In this document: positions 16,850 through 25,143 of the stretch, one piece after another
How positions within the stretch are numbered: the stretch's first letter is position 1
Layout of the letters: every line of letters starts with the position of its first letter
Source of the DNA: Alicyclobacillus sp. SO9
GTDB taxonomy: Bacteria; Bacillota; Bacilli; Alicyclobacillales; Alicyclobacillaceae
Direction of reading: 5' to 3'
DNA: 64,000 bases
Assembly: GCF_016406125.1 (NCBI RefSeq)
Contig: NZ_CP066339.1
Coordinates: 5,132,105 to 5,196,104, forward strand
The notes under the pieces: generated by a model
The model's database searches: none
Told to the model about the DNA's origin: nothing
The model's input: only the letters and a program-made list of their open reading frames with translations
Made by a program: the position numbers and the translations under genes

Positions 16850-17688
16850 CTACGTATCAGAGTTTTCTACTTGTGACAAGTTACTTTTGACTTTTCGCAT
16901 CGATTCTCCCTGAATTTCTATCCGGTGTGCATTGTGTACAATGCGGTCGAGTATCGCGTCAGCGAGGGTACCGTCCGTGAAATTCTGGTGCCATAACTCT
17001 AGGGGGAGTTGACTGGCAATGCAGGTGGAGTGCGTTGTCGTGCGTTCGTCTAGAATATCTAGTAGATCCCTGCTTTCCGGTGCAGACATTGGTGCAAGCC
17101 CCCAGTCGTCCAATATTAAGAGGTCGGTCTTTGAGAGCTGGCGTTGAAGTCTCCGATATGAGCCGTCACCCTTTGCCACAATGATGTCCTGAAGTAGCCT
17201 CGACACTCGATAATACCTTACGTGCAATCCCAGGCGACAAACGGCGGTGCCAAGAGCACAAGAGATAAATGTCTTACCGACGCCCGTTGGCCCGGTGATT
17301 AAAGCATTGTGGTGCAATGTAACCCACTTCCCCGTAAACAAGCTACGCAGCAAGGCATGGTCAAGGTTTCTAGCCACGTTCTGATCCATCTCCTCTGGAG
17401 TTGCTTGTACTTTTAGGTGTGCGTTCGAACAAGCCGGTTTTGGCGTTGGTTTTCGCGATGGGTCCATTCATGGTCGACTAACAGGCCAAACCGTTCCTCG
17501 AAGGAGTAGTTCTGTGAGTTCGGGTCCTCAATTTGACGCGTATACGCATCTGCCATGGCACCGAGTTTCAGTTGCCGAAGTGTTTGTATCGTGTGGTTAC
17601 TGAGCAATTTATCTCTCTCCCTTGAGGGGGCGATTCGCCCCCTCTGTAGTTTGGATGAACAGAGTGACCGCTGTGGTGTGTTGGACAA
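16850..17688 (-). pseudogene. istB: IstB ATPase helper of IS21, frameshifted
   Basis: The N-terminal part (LSNHTIQTLRQLKLGAMADAY ... FGLLVDHEWTHRENQRQNRLVR) is read in one frame from 17688, and the remainder (AHLKVQATPEEMDQNVA ... with P-loop GPTGVGKT and Walker B LLILDDWG) in the next frame to 16850. The switch falls near 17415-17450. Together they make the normal length of about 250 residues. IstB is an AAA+ regulator needed for transposition, so this copy is probably inactive unless the shift is a sequencing error or is bypassed. Confidence 0.8.
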
Positions 17689-17692
17689 TTTC

Positions 17693-19246
17693 TTAGTTTA
17701 AAAATTTGGTTTGGAAGTAGGACGCACCTCGGATGTTGTCATGGCCCGGCGTAACTTGTTCGTCCTCCATTAGACTCAGGACAGTGTGGTCCATGCCCGT
17801 TTTGAGAATGGATTTCACACTGGCATAGGATGGAGAGTTGATGATCAGTGCACGTTCCGCCGCGCCCTCTACACGCTCGACAGGGTACTCCCGGCTCAAA
17901 CTCAGGAGACCTAGACACGATCGATATCCCTGTTCCGGATGCTTGTATTTCTGCATGATTCGCTCGACCAGGATACCTGTGTTAGGACCGATACTATTTC
18001 CCCATGAAATGAGTCGGTCTGGGCTCCATTCGCCGTGTTGTTGGTGGGATTTTGGCCTGTGTAACGGGTCGGTTTGTGCCTGGCCTCTGTAGTGCAAACG
18101 CGGGTGAGAGGCCACTCGCTTGCCTTTAAGAAAGACCTCCACTGTGTTTTGGGTGAGTCGAGCTTCGACCTCTTGCCCAATGAGAGAATAGGGAACGCTG
18201 TAATAGCAGCGTCCAGCCTCGATATGGTAGTCTATATGCACCTTGCAGTGCTGCCACTTGGCGTATTCGTAAGGGAGGCTAGGCAATGGCTGAAGGGCCG
18301 GCCGGTCCGTGGCCTCAAACAGGGACTGGCGCGAGCCCTCCAGCTTTTGAAATGGTTTCTCATTAAGCTGTGCCAACAACTCTCGAATCGTCTCGTTGAT
18401 CTCTGCAATACTGAAAAATCTCCGTTTGCGGAACACCGCTAATATCCAACGCTCAGCCAGTTGCACACCAAATTCCCCTTTGGCCTTGTCCTTCGGCGTA
18501 TAGGGCCGTGCTGGAAGAGCCGCACAACCGTAGTGCGATACCATCTCTTGATATGAGCGATTAAGTATAGGTTCATAGCGGTCGGCTTTCCTGACACCGG
18601 CTTTGAGATTATCTGGCACGACAAGCCGCGGGACACCCCCGAAAAACTCAAACGCATGCACGTGGCCTTTGATGAATGATTCCACGTCTTGTGCAGGGTG
18701 TGCCTCAACGTAGGTGTAGTTACTTGCGCCGAGCACCGCCACGAATATTTGAGCCGTCAGAATCTCGTCGGTTTCTCGGTCGATAAAAGGAACAGTGGGA
18801 CCGGCGTAGTCCACGAACATCTTTTCCCCAGCAAGGTGGATTTGGCGCATGGCTGGATTGAGTTTCTTCCTCCAGAGTCGGAAGCGCTCACAAAACTGGC
18901 TGTATTGGTAGCCGTCTGGATTTGCTTGCTTGTACTCCATCCACAATAGTTGTAATGTGACACCCTTGATTCTGAGCTCGTTGAGAACTTGCGTCCATTC
19001 GGGTTCGTCACAATTGCGCGGACGCCCTTGGGGGATTGGAAAAAGGAGAGAATCCAATTGATTCTCATCCATGTCCGTGGGTAGTGGCCACGAAATTCCG
19101 GCAGCTGCAGCTCGAGTGATGATCTTTGAGACCGTACTGCGGGAGAGTGAGACACTTGAAGAAATGGCACGCTCACTGAGTTTTGCTTGCACATGCAAGC
19201 GTAAGACTTCTTGGATTTTTCGCATTGGTGTCCTCTTTCTGGCCAA
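17693..19246 (-). CDS. istA: IstA transposase of IS21
   Basis: 517 residues. N-terminal helix-turn-helix region (about 1-60), then the DDE catalytic domain: MFVDYAGPTVPFID, LVVPDNLKAGV and a Glu in KGEFGVQLAERWIL. A C-terminal Mu-type beta domain follows. Four bases separate it from istB, the usual coupled arrangement. It appears complete, with ATG at 19246. Not part of the cassette cargo. Confidence 0.92.
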   Translation of the reverse strand: MARKRTPMRKIQEVLRLHVQAKLSERAISSSVSLSRSTVSKIITRAAAAGISWPLPTDMDENQLDSLLFPIPQGRPRNCDEPEWTQVLNELRIKGVTLQLLWMEYKQANPDGYQYSQFCERFRLWRKKLNPAMRQIHLAGEKMFVDYAGPTVPFIDRETDEILTAQIFVAVLGASNYTYVEAHPAQDVESFIKGHVHAFEFFGGVPRLVVPDNLKAGVRKADRYEPILNRSYQEMVSHYGCAALPARPYTPKDKAKGEFGVQLAERWILAVFRKRRFFSIAEINETIRELLAQLNEKPFQKLEGSRQSLFEATDRPALQPLPSLPYEYAKWQHCKVHIDYHIEAGRCYYSVPYSLIGQEVEARLTQNTVEVFLKGKRVASHPRLHYRGQAQTDPLHRPKSHQQHGEWSPDRLISWGNSIGPNTGILVERIMQKYKHPEQGYRSCLGLLSLSREYPVERVEGAAERALIINSPSYASVKSILKTGMDHTVLSLMEDEQVTPGHDNIRGASYFQTKFLN

Positions 19247-19500
19247 TGGTGACAGCAGCCCCTCTCAGTCCAAAGATGCAGACTGATTTCTAGAGCGAAT
19301 GATGTCGACCTGCCTCGGAATTTGGAACCAACGCTACGGGGAGGAGACTTTCAAACAGGTGGCCGTGATTAACCGGAATCCCTGGCTACGACTTTCCGGT
19401 TTGAGTGGCCTACGATTTACCGGATTAGGTGGCCGCGACTTTCCGGAACAACAGGCCGCCATTTACCGGATTGGGTGGCTTTTTTGCTCCGGAATACGCA

Positions 19501-19576
19501 CTTCTGACATCTGCAGATTAGATAGGGTGTATAACTCTGGAAAATCATCGTCAACAGAGTGCTTGTTCTTAGCCAT
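19501..19576 (-). pseudogene. Anti-sigma factor-like protein, 5' part
   Basis: ATG at 19576 behind GGGAGGTG encodes MAKNKHSVDDDFPELYTLSN and a few more residues before the IS21 end. With the IS and one CTTCT copy removed, the frame continues into ..SEAKTVEIWVRLDEELRD of the part at 15382-16702. The gene follows the ECF sigma gene by 6 nt, the standard sigma/anti-sigma operon order. Confidence 0.7.
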
Positions 19577-19582
19577 GGTGAA

Positions 19583-20086
19583 TCACCTCCCACGCATATT
19601 CGTCATTATTTCCTTAAGCTTCAGCACTGCACGATGATCAGTCATCTTAACCTTTCCTGAAGACCATTTCAGCACTCGCGCCGTTTCTTGTATTGATACC
19701 TTTTCTATATGTCTTAGAACAAAAACCTGCCGATGCGCAGCCTTTAATTTTGTCATTGCTTCCTCAAGAACCAGACGCGTCTCTAGGTAACTCAACTTGT
19801 CGTCCATCACTTCTAGCGTGTTCTGACGAAGGAAGTTTTCTTTCCTTTGTTTCTTGCGTAACACATCATACATATAATTGCGGGCAATGCTTAGAAGCCA
19901 GGTTTTGGGACTAGAGTCCTGTCGAAATCCATTCCATGACCGAATTGCACGAATAAATACTTCTTGAACCACATCATATGCATCCTCGGAGTTACCAAGG
20001 GTATAGCGTGCAAAGCGATATAAATCATGGCGATACAAATCATACATGTCCTTTATCGCGTCGCGTTTATCAGCATCTGACTGCAA
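19583..20086 (-). CDS. ECF-family RNA polymerase sigma factor
   Basis: 167 residues. Region 2 runs about 15-80 (LYRHDLYRFARYTLGNSEDA, DVVQEVFIRAIRSW, KTWLLSIARNYMYDVLR) and region 4 about 105-160 (AHRQVFVLRHIEKVSIQETA, WSSGKVKMTDHRAVLKLKE). SigW/SigM-like in size. Start TTG at 20086. The downstream gene of the operon, the apparent anti-sigma, is split by IS21, so this sigma factor may now be unrestrained, or the whole pair may be decaying. Confidence 0.88.
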   Translation of the reverse strand: MQSDADKRDAIKDMYDLYRHDLYRFARYTLGNSEDAYDVVQEVFIRAIRSWNGFRQDSSPKTWLLSIARNYMYDVLRKKQRKENFLRQNTLEVMDDKLSYLETRLVLEEAMTKLKAAHRQVFVLRHIEKVSIQETARVLKWSSGKVKMTDHRAVLKLKEIMTNMRGR

Positions 20087-20273
20087 CTATTCAGCCACTC
20101 CCTTGATTCACTTCTTTAATTAGACGTTTTTATGCGTGATTGGTAACAGTTGAACAGCAATATTCATAAAAATAGCCAGTGTATTTCCCCAAACACCGGC
20201 TACAAACCTATGTATACCTATATTTCCCAGGCCAAATCTTTCTAATGGAGTTTTTTACGGTTCTTGGTCATTT

Positions 20274-20279
20274 CTGCCC
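20274..20279 (-). repeat. Half boundary element p
   Basis: TTCTGCCCGTTAGCGAC matches the CTGCCC side of elements d and i (CTGCCCCTTTAACGC, CTGCCCTTTAGCGC), but no TATATT box lies 32 nt away; the arginase gene ends at 20294 instead. Probably a truncated element between the sigma and arginase units. Confidence 0.35.
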
Positions 20280-20293
20280 GTTAGCGACATATC

Positions 20294-21130
20294 TCAAACG
20301 ATTTCCTCAATCGCTCTCGTAATCACATCTAATGTCTGACTGTCTCCATACTTCGGGTCGTAAGAAACGATGGTACATGCAGATATTATAAAACGCTTCT
20401 TGATTTTTCTGATTATATGTATTACATCTTCAAGAGTTAATCCGTCTTTTTCTTGATAGCTATTTGCTTTGGCTACCGAGGGGTCAAAAACATCTATGTC
20501 TAAGTGTAAATATACCTTGTGTACTTTCTTAATCAGTGACTCTAATGCAGGCGTAAGTATGTCGGCTGTTTGCTCCCGGATTTGTTTTGATTCTATTAGT
20601 GTCGTGTTTGTTTTGATGAAGTTTTCTGTTTCCTTGTCAGAAATATTACGACTACCTATATGGATGGTTTTATTTCCCTCTATTGGAGCAAAACCTTCAA
20701 TGGCAGTACACATACTCCTCCAGCATAAGCCTAAACTCATGGCTAAACCCATGCCATCTAAAAAACCGCTTGTTGTTGTTTCTGGAGTATTCATGTCTGC
20801 GTGGTTGTCTAGCCAAATTATCCCTATCTCAGAACCAAGACCCGCAATAATTCCAACACAGCTATTACAATTCCCTGATAAAATAAAGGGGAATCTTTTC
20901 TGCAAAACACATTGTCTGACTCTTTCCGAAAGTAATTCGTTAAGGCGAAAAGAATTGCTGATTTCTGGAGTAAAATCCGAGTCATTCTCAATTGAATCAA
21001 AGAAGACTCGATGTCCTCGGTTTTTGATTTGTTCAACTAACCCATTTTCGACGAGGTAACTAGGTCCTCTGCCCATTCGGATATTTTTATACCCTGAATC
21101 GTATGGAACCGTTAAAATTTCTACTTCCAT
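20294..21130 (-). CDS. Arginase/agmatinase-fold hydrolase with altered metal motif
   Basis: 278 residues, a full-length ureohydrolase fold. Metal motifs: LSGNCNSCVG where arginases have GGDHS; WLDNHADMNTPET (Asp, His, Asp kept); and HLDIDVFDPS (Asp pair kept). The usual first-motif His is therefore replaced by Cys or Asn. A His-to-Cys change at this place is, as I recall, known in the DcsB-type N-hydroxyarginine hydrolase subfamily, so the enzyme may be active on an unusual substrate. It sits alone between boundary elements p and o. Confidence 0.75.
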   Translation of the reverse strand: MEVEILTVPYDSGYKNIRMGRGPSYLVENGLVEQIKNRGHRVFFDSIENDSDFTPEISNSFRLNELLSERVRQCVLQKRFPFILSGNCNSCVGIIAGLGSEIGIIWLDNHADMNTPETTTSGFLDGMGLAMSLGLCWRSMCTAIEGFAPIEGNKTIHIGSRNISDKETENFIKTNTTLIESKQIREQTADILTPALESLIKKVHKVYLHLDIDVFDPSVAKANSYQEKDGLTLEDVIHIIRKIKKRFIISACTIVSYDPKYGDSQTLDVITRAIEEIV

Positions 21131-21203
21131 GGTAAGCCACCACCCCGTGTTATATATGTCGTTGTCAATCCACCTAGAAAGAGCAAGTTATTCCTGAATT
21201 ATG

Positions 21204-21251
21204 CTACCCCTTAGCACAGTAATAATTTTAAGTCCATACTGTATATTCATG
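21204..21251 (-). repeat. Cassette-boundary element o
   Basis: Plus strand CTACCC, 32 nt, TATATTCATG. ACAGTA and TACTGT within it form a 6-bp inverted repeat. It lies 40 nt after the stop of the small frame at 21291. It is the outermost element seen on the high-coordinate side. Confidence 0.55.
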
Positions 21252-21290
21252 CAGTGCTACGGGGATTTCCCGAACAGGTACGGTCCTCAT

Positions 21291-21427
21291 TCACAAAGCT
21301 CCGAGAGGGACCAGCGAGAACGTGAATCCAACGAGCACGCCAAGGAGGGTAATTCCCAGCGCCCATTCGTACAGCCTCTGTTGTTTGTTTGCAGCGGGAA
21401 TCGCAAGTCCGACTCCTTGTCATCCAT
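21291..21427 (-). pseudogene. Tiny membrane protein, frameshifted
   Basis: ATG at 21427 behind GGGGGTGAT begins MDDKES. The next frame encodes GVGLAIPAANKQQRLYEWAL and then a clear membrane helix (GITLLGVLVGFTFSLVPLGAL) to TGA at 21291. A single indel near codon 5 would join the two into a protein of about 45 residues. Its stop lies 40 nt before boundary element o, the same spacing as the other units. Confidence 0.45.
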
Positions 21428-22004
21428 ATCACCCCCTGGACTTCCAAGACACAACGGATATTGCTCCAGCACAATACGAAAAAACAGCCCTTTTATAGCA
21501 TCTCGATGCATGAATTTTAGATACCATTTCTGTAGTTTTAGCAACTCAGTCTGCTATGAGATGGGAGGATAATCTTTACTAAATGCCTCGTTAACCACAT
21601 TTCCATTTTATAGAACGAACGAATAAATATCGATATTTGAACACAAAATCTCTACCTGTACTCACTAGAGACTCGCGACAATCAATTAAGTCATACAAAA
21701 GAAACCCCAGGGCACAGGATTGTACCATGAGGTCAAAGAGTTACCAATTTATTGTCTGGTTACCAACTTTATTGTTCGTGATCACTACAAGGCACTAACC
21801 GCCTCCCCAATGACCTCCCAGGCATGCCTGGCAGCCAATTCTTGCTTGGCTGGGACGCTGTAGACTAAGTAAACGGGATCGAACAAGAAGATAAGCGGGT
21901 GAATTTTAGTTGCTTTTCATGGTGATAAACTCCAATAATAGGCGGGCGACCAGTGAGATGGGAAGTACTCACGCAGGCTACCAACCCAAGGGTATTTGTT
22001 CCCA
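21428..22004. other. Gene-free stretch with possible IS debris
   Basis: No convincing gene. At about 21745-21775 there are two near-direct copies of GTTACCAANTTTATTG, and a 14-bp palindrome CCAGGCATGCCTGG lies near 21820. GGTTACCAACTTTATT recurs inverted at 3606-3621, and AGACTAAGTAAACGG at 21862-21876 recurs at 3563-3577 just after the histidine kinase gene. These look like fragments of a mobile element's ends. Confidence 0.35.
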
Positions 22005-22345
22005 CCCACGTTGTTAGTGATCCCGTTGCGCCCTATTACCCACGCTCCACCCTGCCCCTCCCCGGATTAGTGGCCAGCGGCGCATCCCACCACGGGTGCA
22101 ATAGTGATCCTTTTGCTCCCTAAGACAATGGCACGCGTCACCTTAGTGATCAGCGGGATCCCTATCACAGATACCAGCCTGATAATAGGGCATGCATTGA
22201 TCCCTATTATCAGGCCGTTGCTGCCGCGCGACCGGCATTAGTGATCGTTTGTGACCTTATTATTTCGGCATCCGCATGGTAGTGATCTTTTCGATCACTA
22301 TCTCAAAAGGGTTCGGCCAATAAGGCGCTTTCGGATCACTAAAAT
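22005..22345. repeat. GATC-hairpin repeat, copy A
   Basis: Many short hairpins built on TAGTGATC/GATCACTA and TAGGGATC/GATCCCTA, for example TAGTGATCTTTTCGATCACTA near 22270. The order of hairpins and linkers matches copies B and C at 33 kb, but sequence identity is lower and stems vary. Non-coding. Whether it acts as DNA or as a folded RNA cannot be told from one genome. Confidence 0.6.
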
Positions 22346-22369
22346 CCTGAAATCCTAAAATTCTATCAT

Positions 22370-23062
22370 TTATCTAACCTGTTGCTCATTCGCTGATGTT
22401 GACGCCTTTGCCACAAACTCATGAATCACTTTGTTTAGTCTCCCGTTTTCGTTCAGGGACTCTTGATATTTCTTCTCCAAATGCTGGTGCTTTACGTGTT
22501 GGTCGCGCAGCTGCACTTCCAATTGCTGCTCCCTCGCTTCACTCTTTTGTCTGTATTGGTTGAAGTCCAGAAGCAGTTGCTGATTTGTCAGTTCCCGTTC
22601 TTGAAGGGTGTCCTGCAACTTTTGCAGTTTTCTACCCTGTTCCGCTTTATATGAATTAAACTCATTCAGAAGTTGGTCGTGCTGACCTTTTCTATGAGAT
22701 ATGTCGTCTTGTGTTTTGCTAATTTCTTCAGAAAGACTTTCGATTTTGTTCTCCAGAAAGGATTTGTCTTTGATGAGTTCTTGAATTGAGGCGTCTTTGT
22801 TGAAAATTGCGCGGTGGTCTTCTTGCAGTTTTGATTGAAAGGTTCTTCTGGATTCAAACAGCTCTTGAATTGCCTGTGAGACTTTGGTTTCCACTGAATC
22901 AATGGTTTCCATGGTTCCCGCTACTTCAATAATGCCGTTTGAGACACCTTCTGACACACTTTCCTTTTTAATTCTTGCGGGTCTTTCCACGCTCTCGTTC
23001 GTCTTTTCCTTTTCTGTACTAGTTTGATTTGACTGCAGCAACTTCATTAATTTCATCGTCAT
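22370..23062 (-). CDS. Coiled-coil hypothetical protein
   Basis: 230 residues. The first 60 are disordered and charged; from about 65 to 220 the protein is a near-continuous coiled coil rich in Gln, Glu, Lys and Leu. No membrane segment. Two ATGs begin the frame; the second (23056) has the better spacing from AGGTG. It lies next to GATC-hairpin copy A. Function unknown; unrelated in sequence to the coiled-coil gene at the left edge of the window. Confidence 0.65.
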   Translation of the reverse strand: MTMKLMKLLQSNQTSTEKEKTNESVERPARIKKESVSEGVSNGIIEVAGTMETIDSVETKVSQAIQELFESRRTFQSKLQEDHRAIFNKDASIQELIKDKSFLENKIESLSEEISKTQDDISHRKGQHDQLLNEFNSYKAEQGRKLQKLQDTLQERELTNQQLLLDFNQYRQKSEAREQQLEVQLRDQHVKHQHLEKKYQESLNENGRLNKVIHEFVAKASTSANEQQVR

Positions 23063-23532
23063 ACACCTCGCGACAAAAGCTTATATTTTCAAATCTCCCC
23101 TTTAGCCCTGTTGTTTGTACGTAAATGATTGCGGCTTCACTTTCTCTATATTCCGTGCTTCCGCAACACTATATCACCCTACCTCAATCCAATGAATCCC
23201 TCCCTGCATAGACAAGCCCATAAAGACAAAGCAAACCCGTCCTGTGTCCCGGACGGGTTGATTATCCTCCAGAGACGAGCAACTGGCTGGCCTAGCAGTT
23301 GTTCTGCCGTAGCCCCTGTAGTTTTGCGTCACCATCGTTTCCAATGGGTTGCCTTTTGGTCAATCTTTCACATCGGAGTTGAATTTCCAAGTTGTTCCTT
23401 ACATTCTATCAAAAACGACAAGATACGACAACCCAGACTTTAGATGACTCATTCGCTGATTTGACACTTCTGCAATACGTTGTACTTTGTACCTCAGCCG
23501 AATATAAATGGCTCAGAAGGGAGTTGACTCAC
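23063..23532. other. Intergenic region upstream of glutamate decarboxylase
   Basis: About 470 bases. A 9-bp stem (AACCCGTCC / GGACGGGTT, 23234-23259) forms a strong hairpin, perhaps a terminator or leader structure, but lacks a good T-run on either strand. The gad ribosome site AAGGGAG lies at its right end. Nothing else recognised. Confidence 0.4.
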
Positions 23533-24930
23533 ATGACAGCCTTGTACGATTCTTCAGCCGATGAAAACAGAGGAGAATACGATTCCTTCATTCCCTTGGA
23601 TTTTCACCTGAAAGTCCCAAAGTACAGTATGCCTGAGGATACACACGATGAACAAACAGTCTATAAGCTCATACTGGACGAACTCATGCTGGACGGCAGA
23701 GCGCGTCAGAATCTTGCTACATTTTGTACGACGTGGGAAAGCAACGAGGTCCGAAAATTGATGGACTTAAGTATTACGAAGAATATGGTGGACAGAGATG
23801 AGTATCCTCAAACAGCTGAGATTGAAAGGCGTTGTGTACATATTCTGGCAGACCTATGGAACTCTCCGCAGGCATTAAGTACTATCGGAACATCCACAAC
23901 CGGCTCAAGTGAAGCGGCCATGTTAAGTGGATTAGCGTTTAAATGGAAATGGCGGCAAAGACAAGACGACAACGGGGATGCAAGCGGACAACCGAATTTA
24001 GTGACGGGATCGGTACAGGTATGCTGGCAAAAATTCGCAAAGTATTTCGATGTAGAACTGCGTGAACTGCCAATGGAAGAAGGCCGCTATACGCTTGATC
24101 CGGACAAAGTGGCTGCAGCTTGCGATGAAAATACCATTGGCGTAGTGACCACATTGGGATTAACATTTACGGGACACTACGATGACGTCGAATCTGTCAG
24201 TAGTGCATTGGACAAATTGCAGGCCGAAACGGGATGGGACATCCCAATTCACGTTGACGCTGCCAGTGGAGGTTTTATAGCCCCTTTTTTACATCCGCAG
24301 CTAAAGTGGGATTTTCGGTTGCAAAGGGTGAAATCCATTAACGCCTCAGGACACAAATATGGGTTAGCCCCCCTTGGCGTCGGTTGGGCTGTCTGGCGGG
24401 AAGCCGAGGACTTACCCGAAGACCTCGTATTTAACGTCAATTACCTAGGAGGAAGTATGCCGACGTTTGCATTGAATTTTTCAAGACCAGGAGGACAAAT
24501 CGTTGCCCAATACTACAATTTCCTGCGTCTCGGAAGGCAAGGGTACACCTCGGTTATGAGGGATTTACGGGATATTGCACAATTCATCGCAAAAGCCTTG
24601 AATTCCATGAGAGTTTTCAGGGTGATTCACGGCGGCGAAGCAGGCCTCCCTGTCGTAACATGGACTGTAAGCGATGAAATGGAACTCCCATTCACGCTTA
24701 GTGACTTGTCCCATGAGTTGCGAAGCAGCGGATGGCAAGTTCCAGCTTATTCCCTGCCTGCGAACCTAGACTGTAAAATTGTAGCTAGAGTGGTTGTACG
24801 CTACGGGTTTACGCACGACTTAGCGGCATCCTTTATTGAAGATGTAAGAAACGCTCTCGAATACTTTCAAAACCACTTCCCGGCTTATTCGCTTGACACC
24901 AAAGAGGAGCATGGATTCAATCACAACTGA
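23533..24930 (+). CDS. gadB: Glutamate decarboxylase
   Basis: 465 residues, the family length. A PLP-dependent group II decarboxylase converting glutamate to GABA with proton consumption, cytoplasmic. The PLP lysine is in SGHKYGLAPLGVGW; the HVDAASGGFIAPF and TGSSEAAMLSG motifs are present. The frame is open for 47 codons upstream, but the ATG at 23533 has AAGGGAG in front and aligns with known starts. A role in acid tolerance fits an acidophilic Alicyclobacillus-like host. No glutamate/GABA antiporter gene is adjacent. Confidence 0.93.
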   Translation: MTALYDSSADENRGEYDSFIPLDFHLKVPKYSMPEDTHDEQTVYKLILDELMLDGRARQNLATFCTTWESNEVRKLMDLSITKNMVDRDEYPQTAEIERRCVHILADLWNSPQALSTIGTSTTGSSEAAMLSGLAFKWKWRQRQDDNGDASGQPNLVTGSVQVCWQKFAKYFDVELRELPMEEGRYTLDPDKVAAACDENTIGVVTTLGLTFTGHYDDVESVSSALDKLQAETGWDIPIHVDAASGGFIAPFLHPQLKWDFRLQRVKSINASGHKYGLAPLGVGWAVWREAEDLPEDLVFNVNYLGGSMPTFALNFSRPGGQIVAQYYNFLRLGRQGYTSVMRDLRDIAQFIAKALNSMRVFRVIHGGEAGLPVVTWTVSDEMELPFTLSDLSHELRSSGWQVPAYSLPANLDCKIVARVVVRYGFTHDLAASFIEDVRNALEYFQNHFPAYSLDTKEEHGFNHN

Positions 24931-24932
24931 GT

Positions 24933-25133
24933 CTACTGCTCCTCACGATTGCGCTCGGTGCTGGACTGAGGCGGTTGTCCATCATGTTTGGGCAAGCGAC
25001 CGCCCCGTTTCAGTGCATCTCGAAGTAAGAACTCAATATGTGCATTGACACTGCGGAACTCATCGTTGGCCCAGCGCTCAATGGCTTTGTATACCTCTGC
25101 GTCGAGACGTAACGGGTACTGTTTCTTGCCCAT
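24933..25133 (-). CDS. Arc-like ribbon-helix-helix protein
   Basis: 66 residues. PLRLDAEVYKAIERWANDEFRSVNAHIEFLLRDALKRGG fits an Arc/MetJ ribbon-helix-helix DNA-binding fold, followed by a polar tail. It lies 10 nt downstream of the SPFH gene, in the same operon. It is likely a repressor of that operon through the GTGATATCAC palindrome upstream. No toxin gene is adjacent, so an antitoxin role is less likely. Confidence 0.75.
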   Translation of the reverse strand: MGKKQYPLRLDAEVYKAIERWANDEFRSVNAHIEFLLRDALKRGGRLPKHDGQPPQSSTERNREEQ

Positions 25134-25143
25134 ATTTACACTC

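Larger units (their letters stand above)
16703..19500 (-). mobile_element. IS21-family insertion sequence
   Basis: A 2,798-bp element. Both ends read TGCGTATTCCGG inwards (16703 rightwards; 19500 leftwards), and CTTCT flanks both sides (16698-16702 and 19501-19505) as a 5-bp target duplication. Inside each end are several copies of a GGCC-N-ACCGGAA-like repeat, the multiple transposase sites typical of IS21 ends. It carries istA and a frameshifted istB on the minus strand. It inserted into the anti-sigma gene after about 25 codons. The clean duplication suggests a fairly recent insertion. Confidence 0.92.

Noticed and set aside
4884..21251. Reading the boundary elements as a dispersed CRISPR array
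   Set aside because: The conserved boxes differ on the two sides of each 32-nt spacer, copies lie 0.3-1.5 kb apart (several kb at the IS21 element) with genes between, and there are no cas genes.
23234..23259. Riboswitch before glutamate decarboxylase
   Set aside because: Only a simple hairpin is present; no conserved aptamer features recognised.
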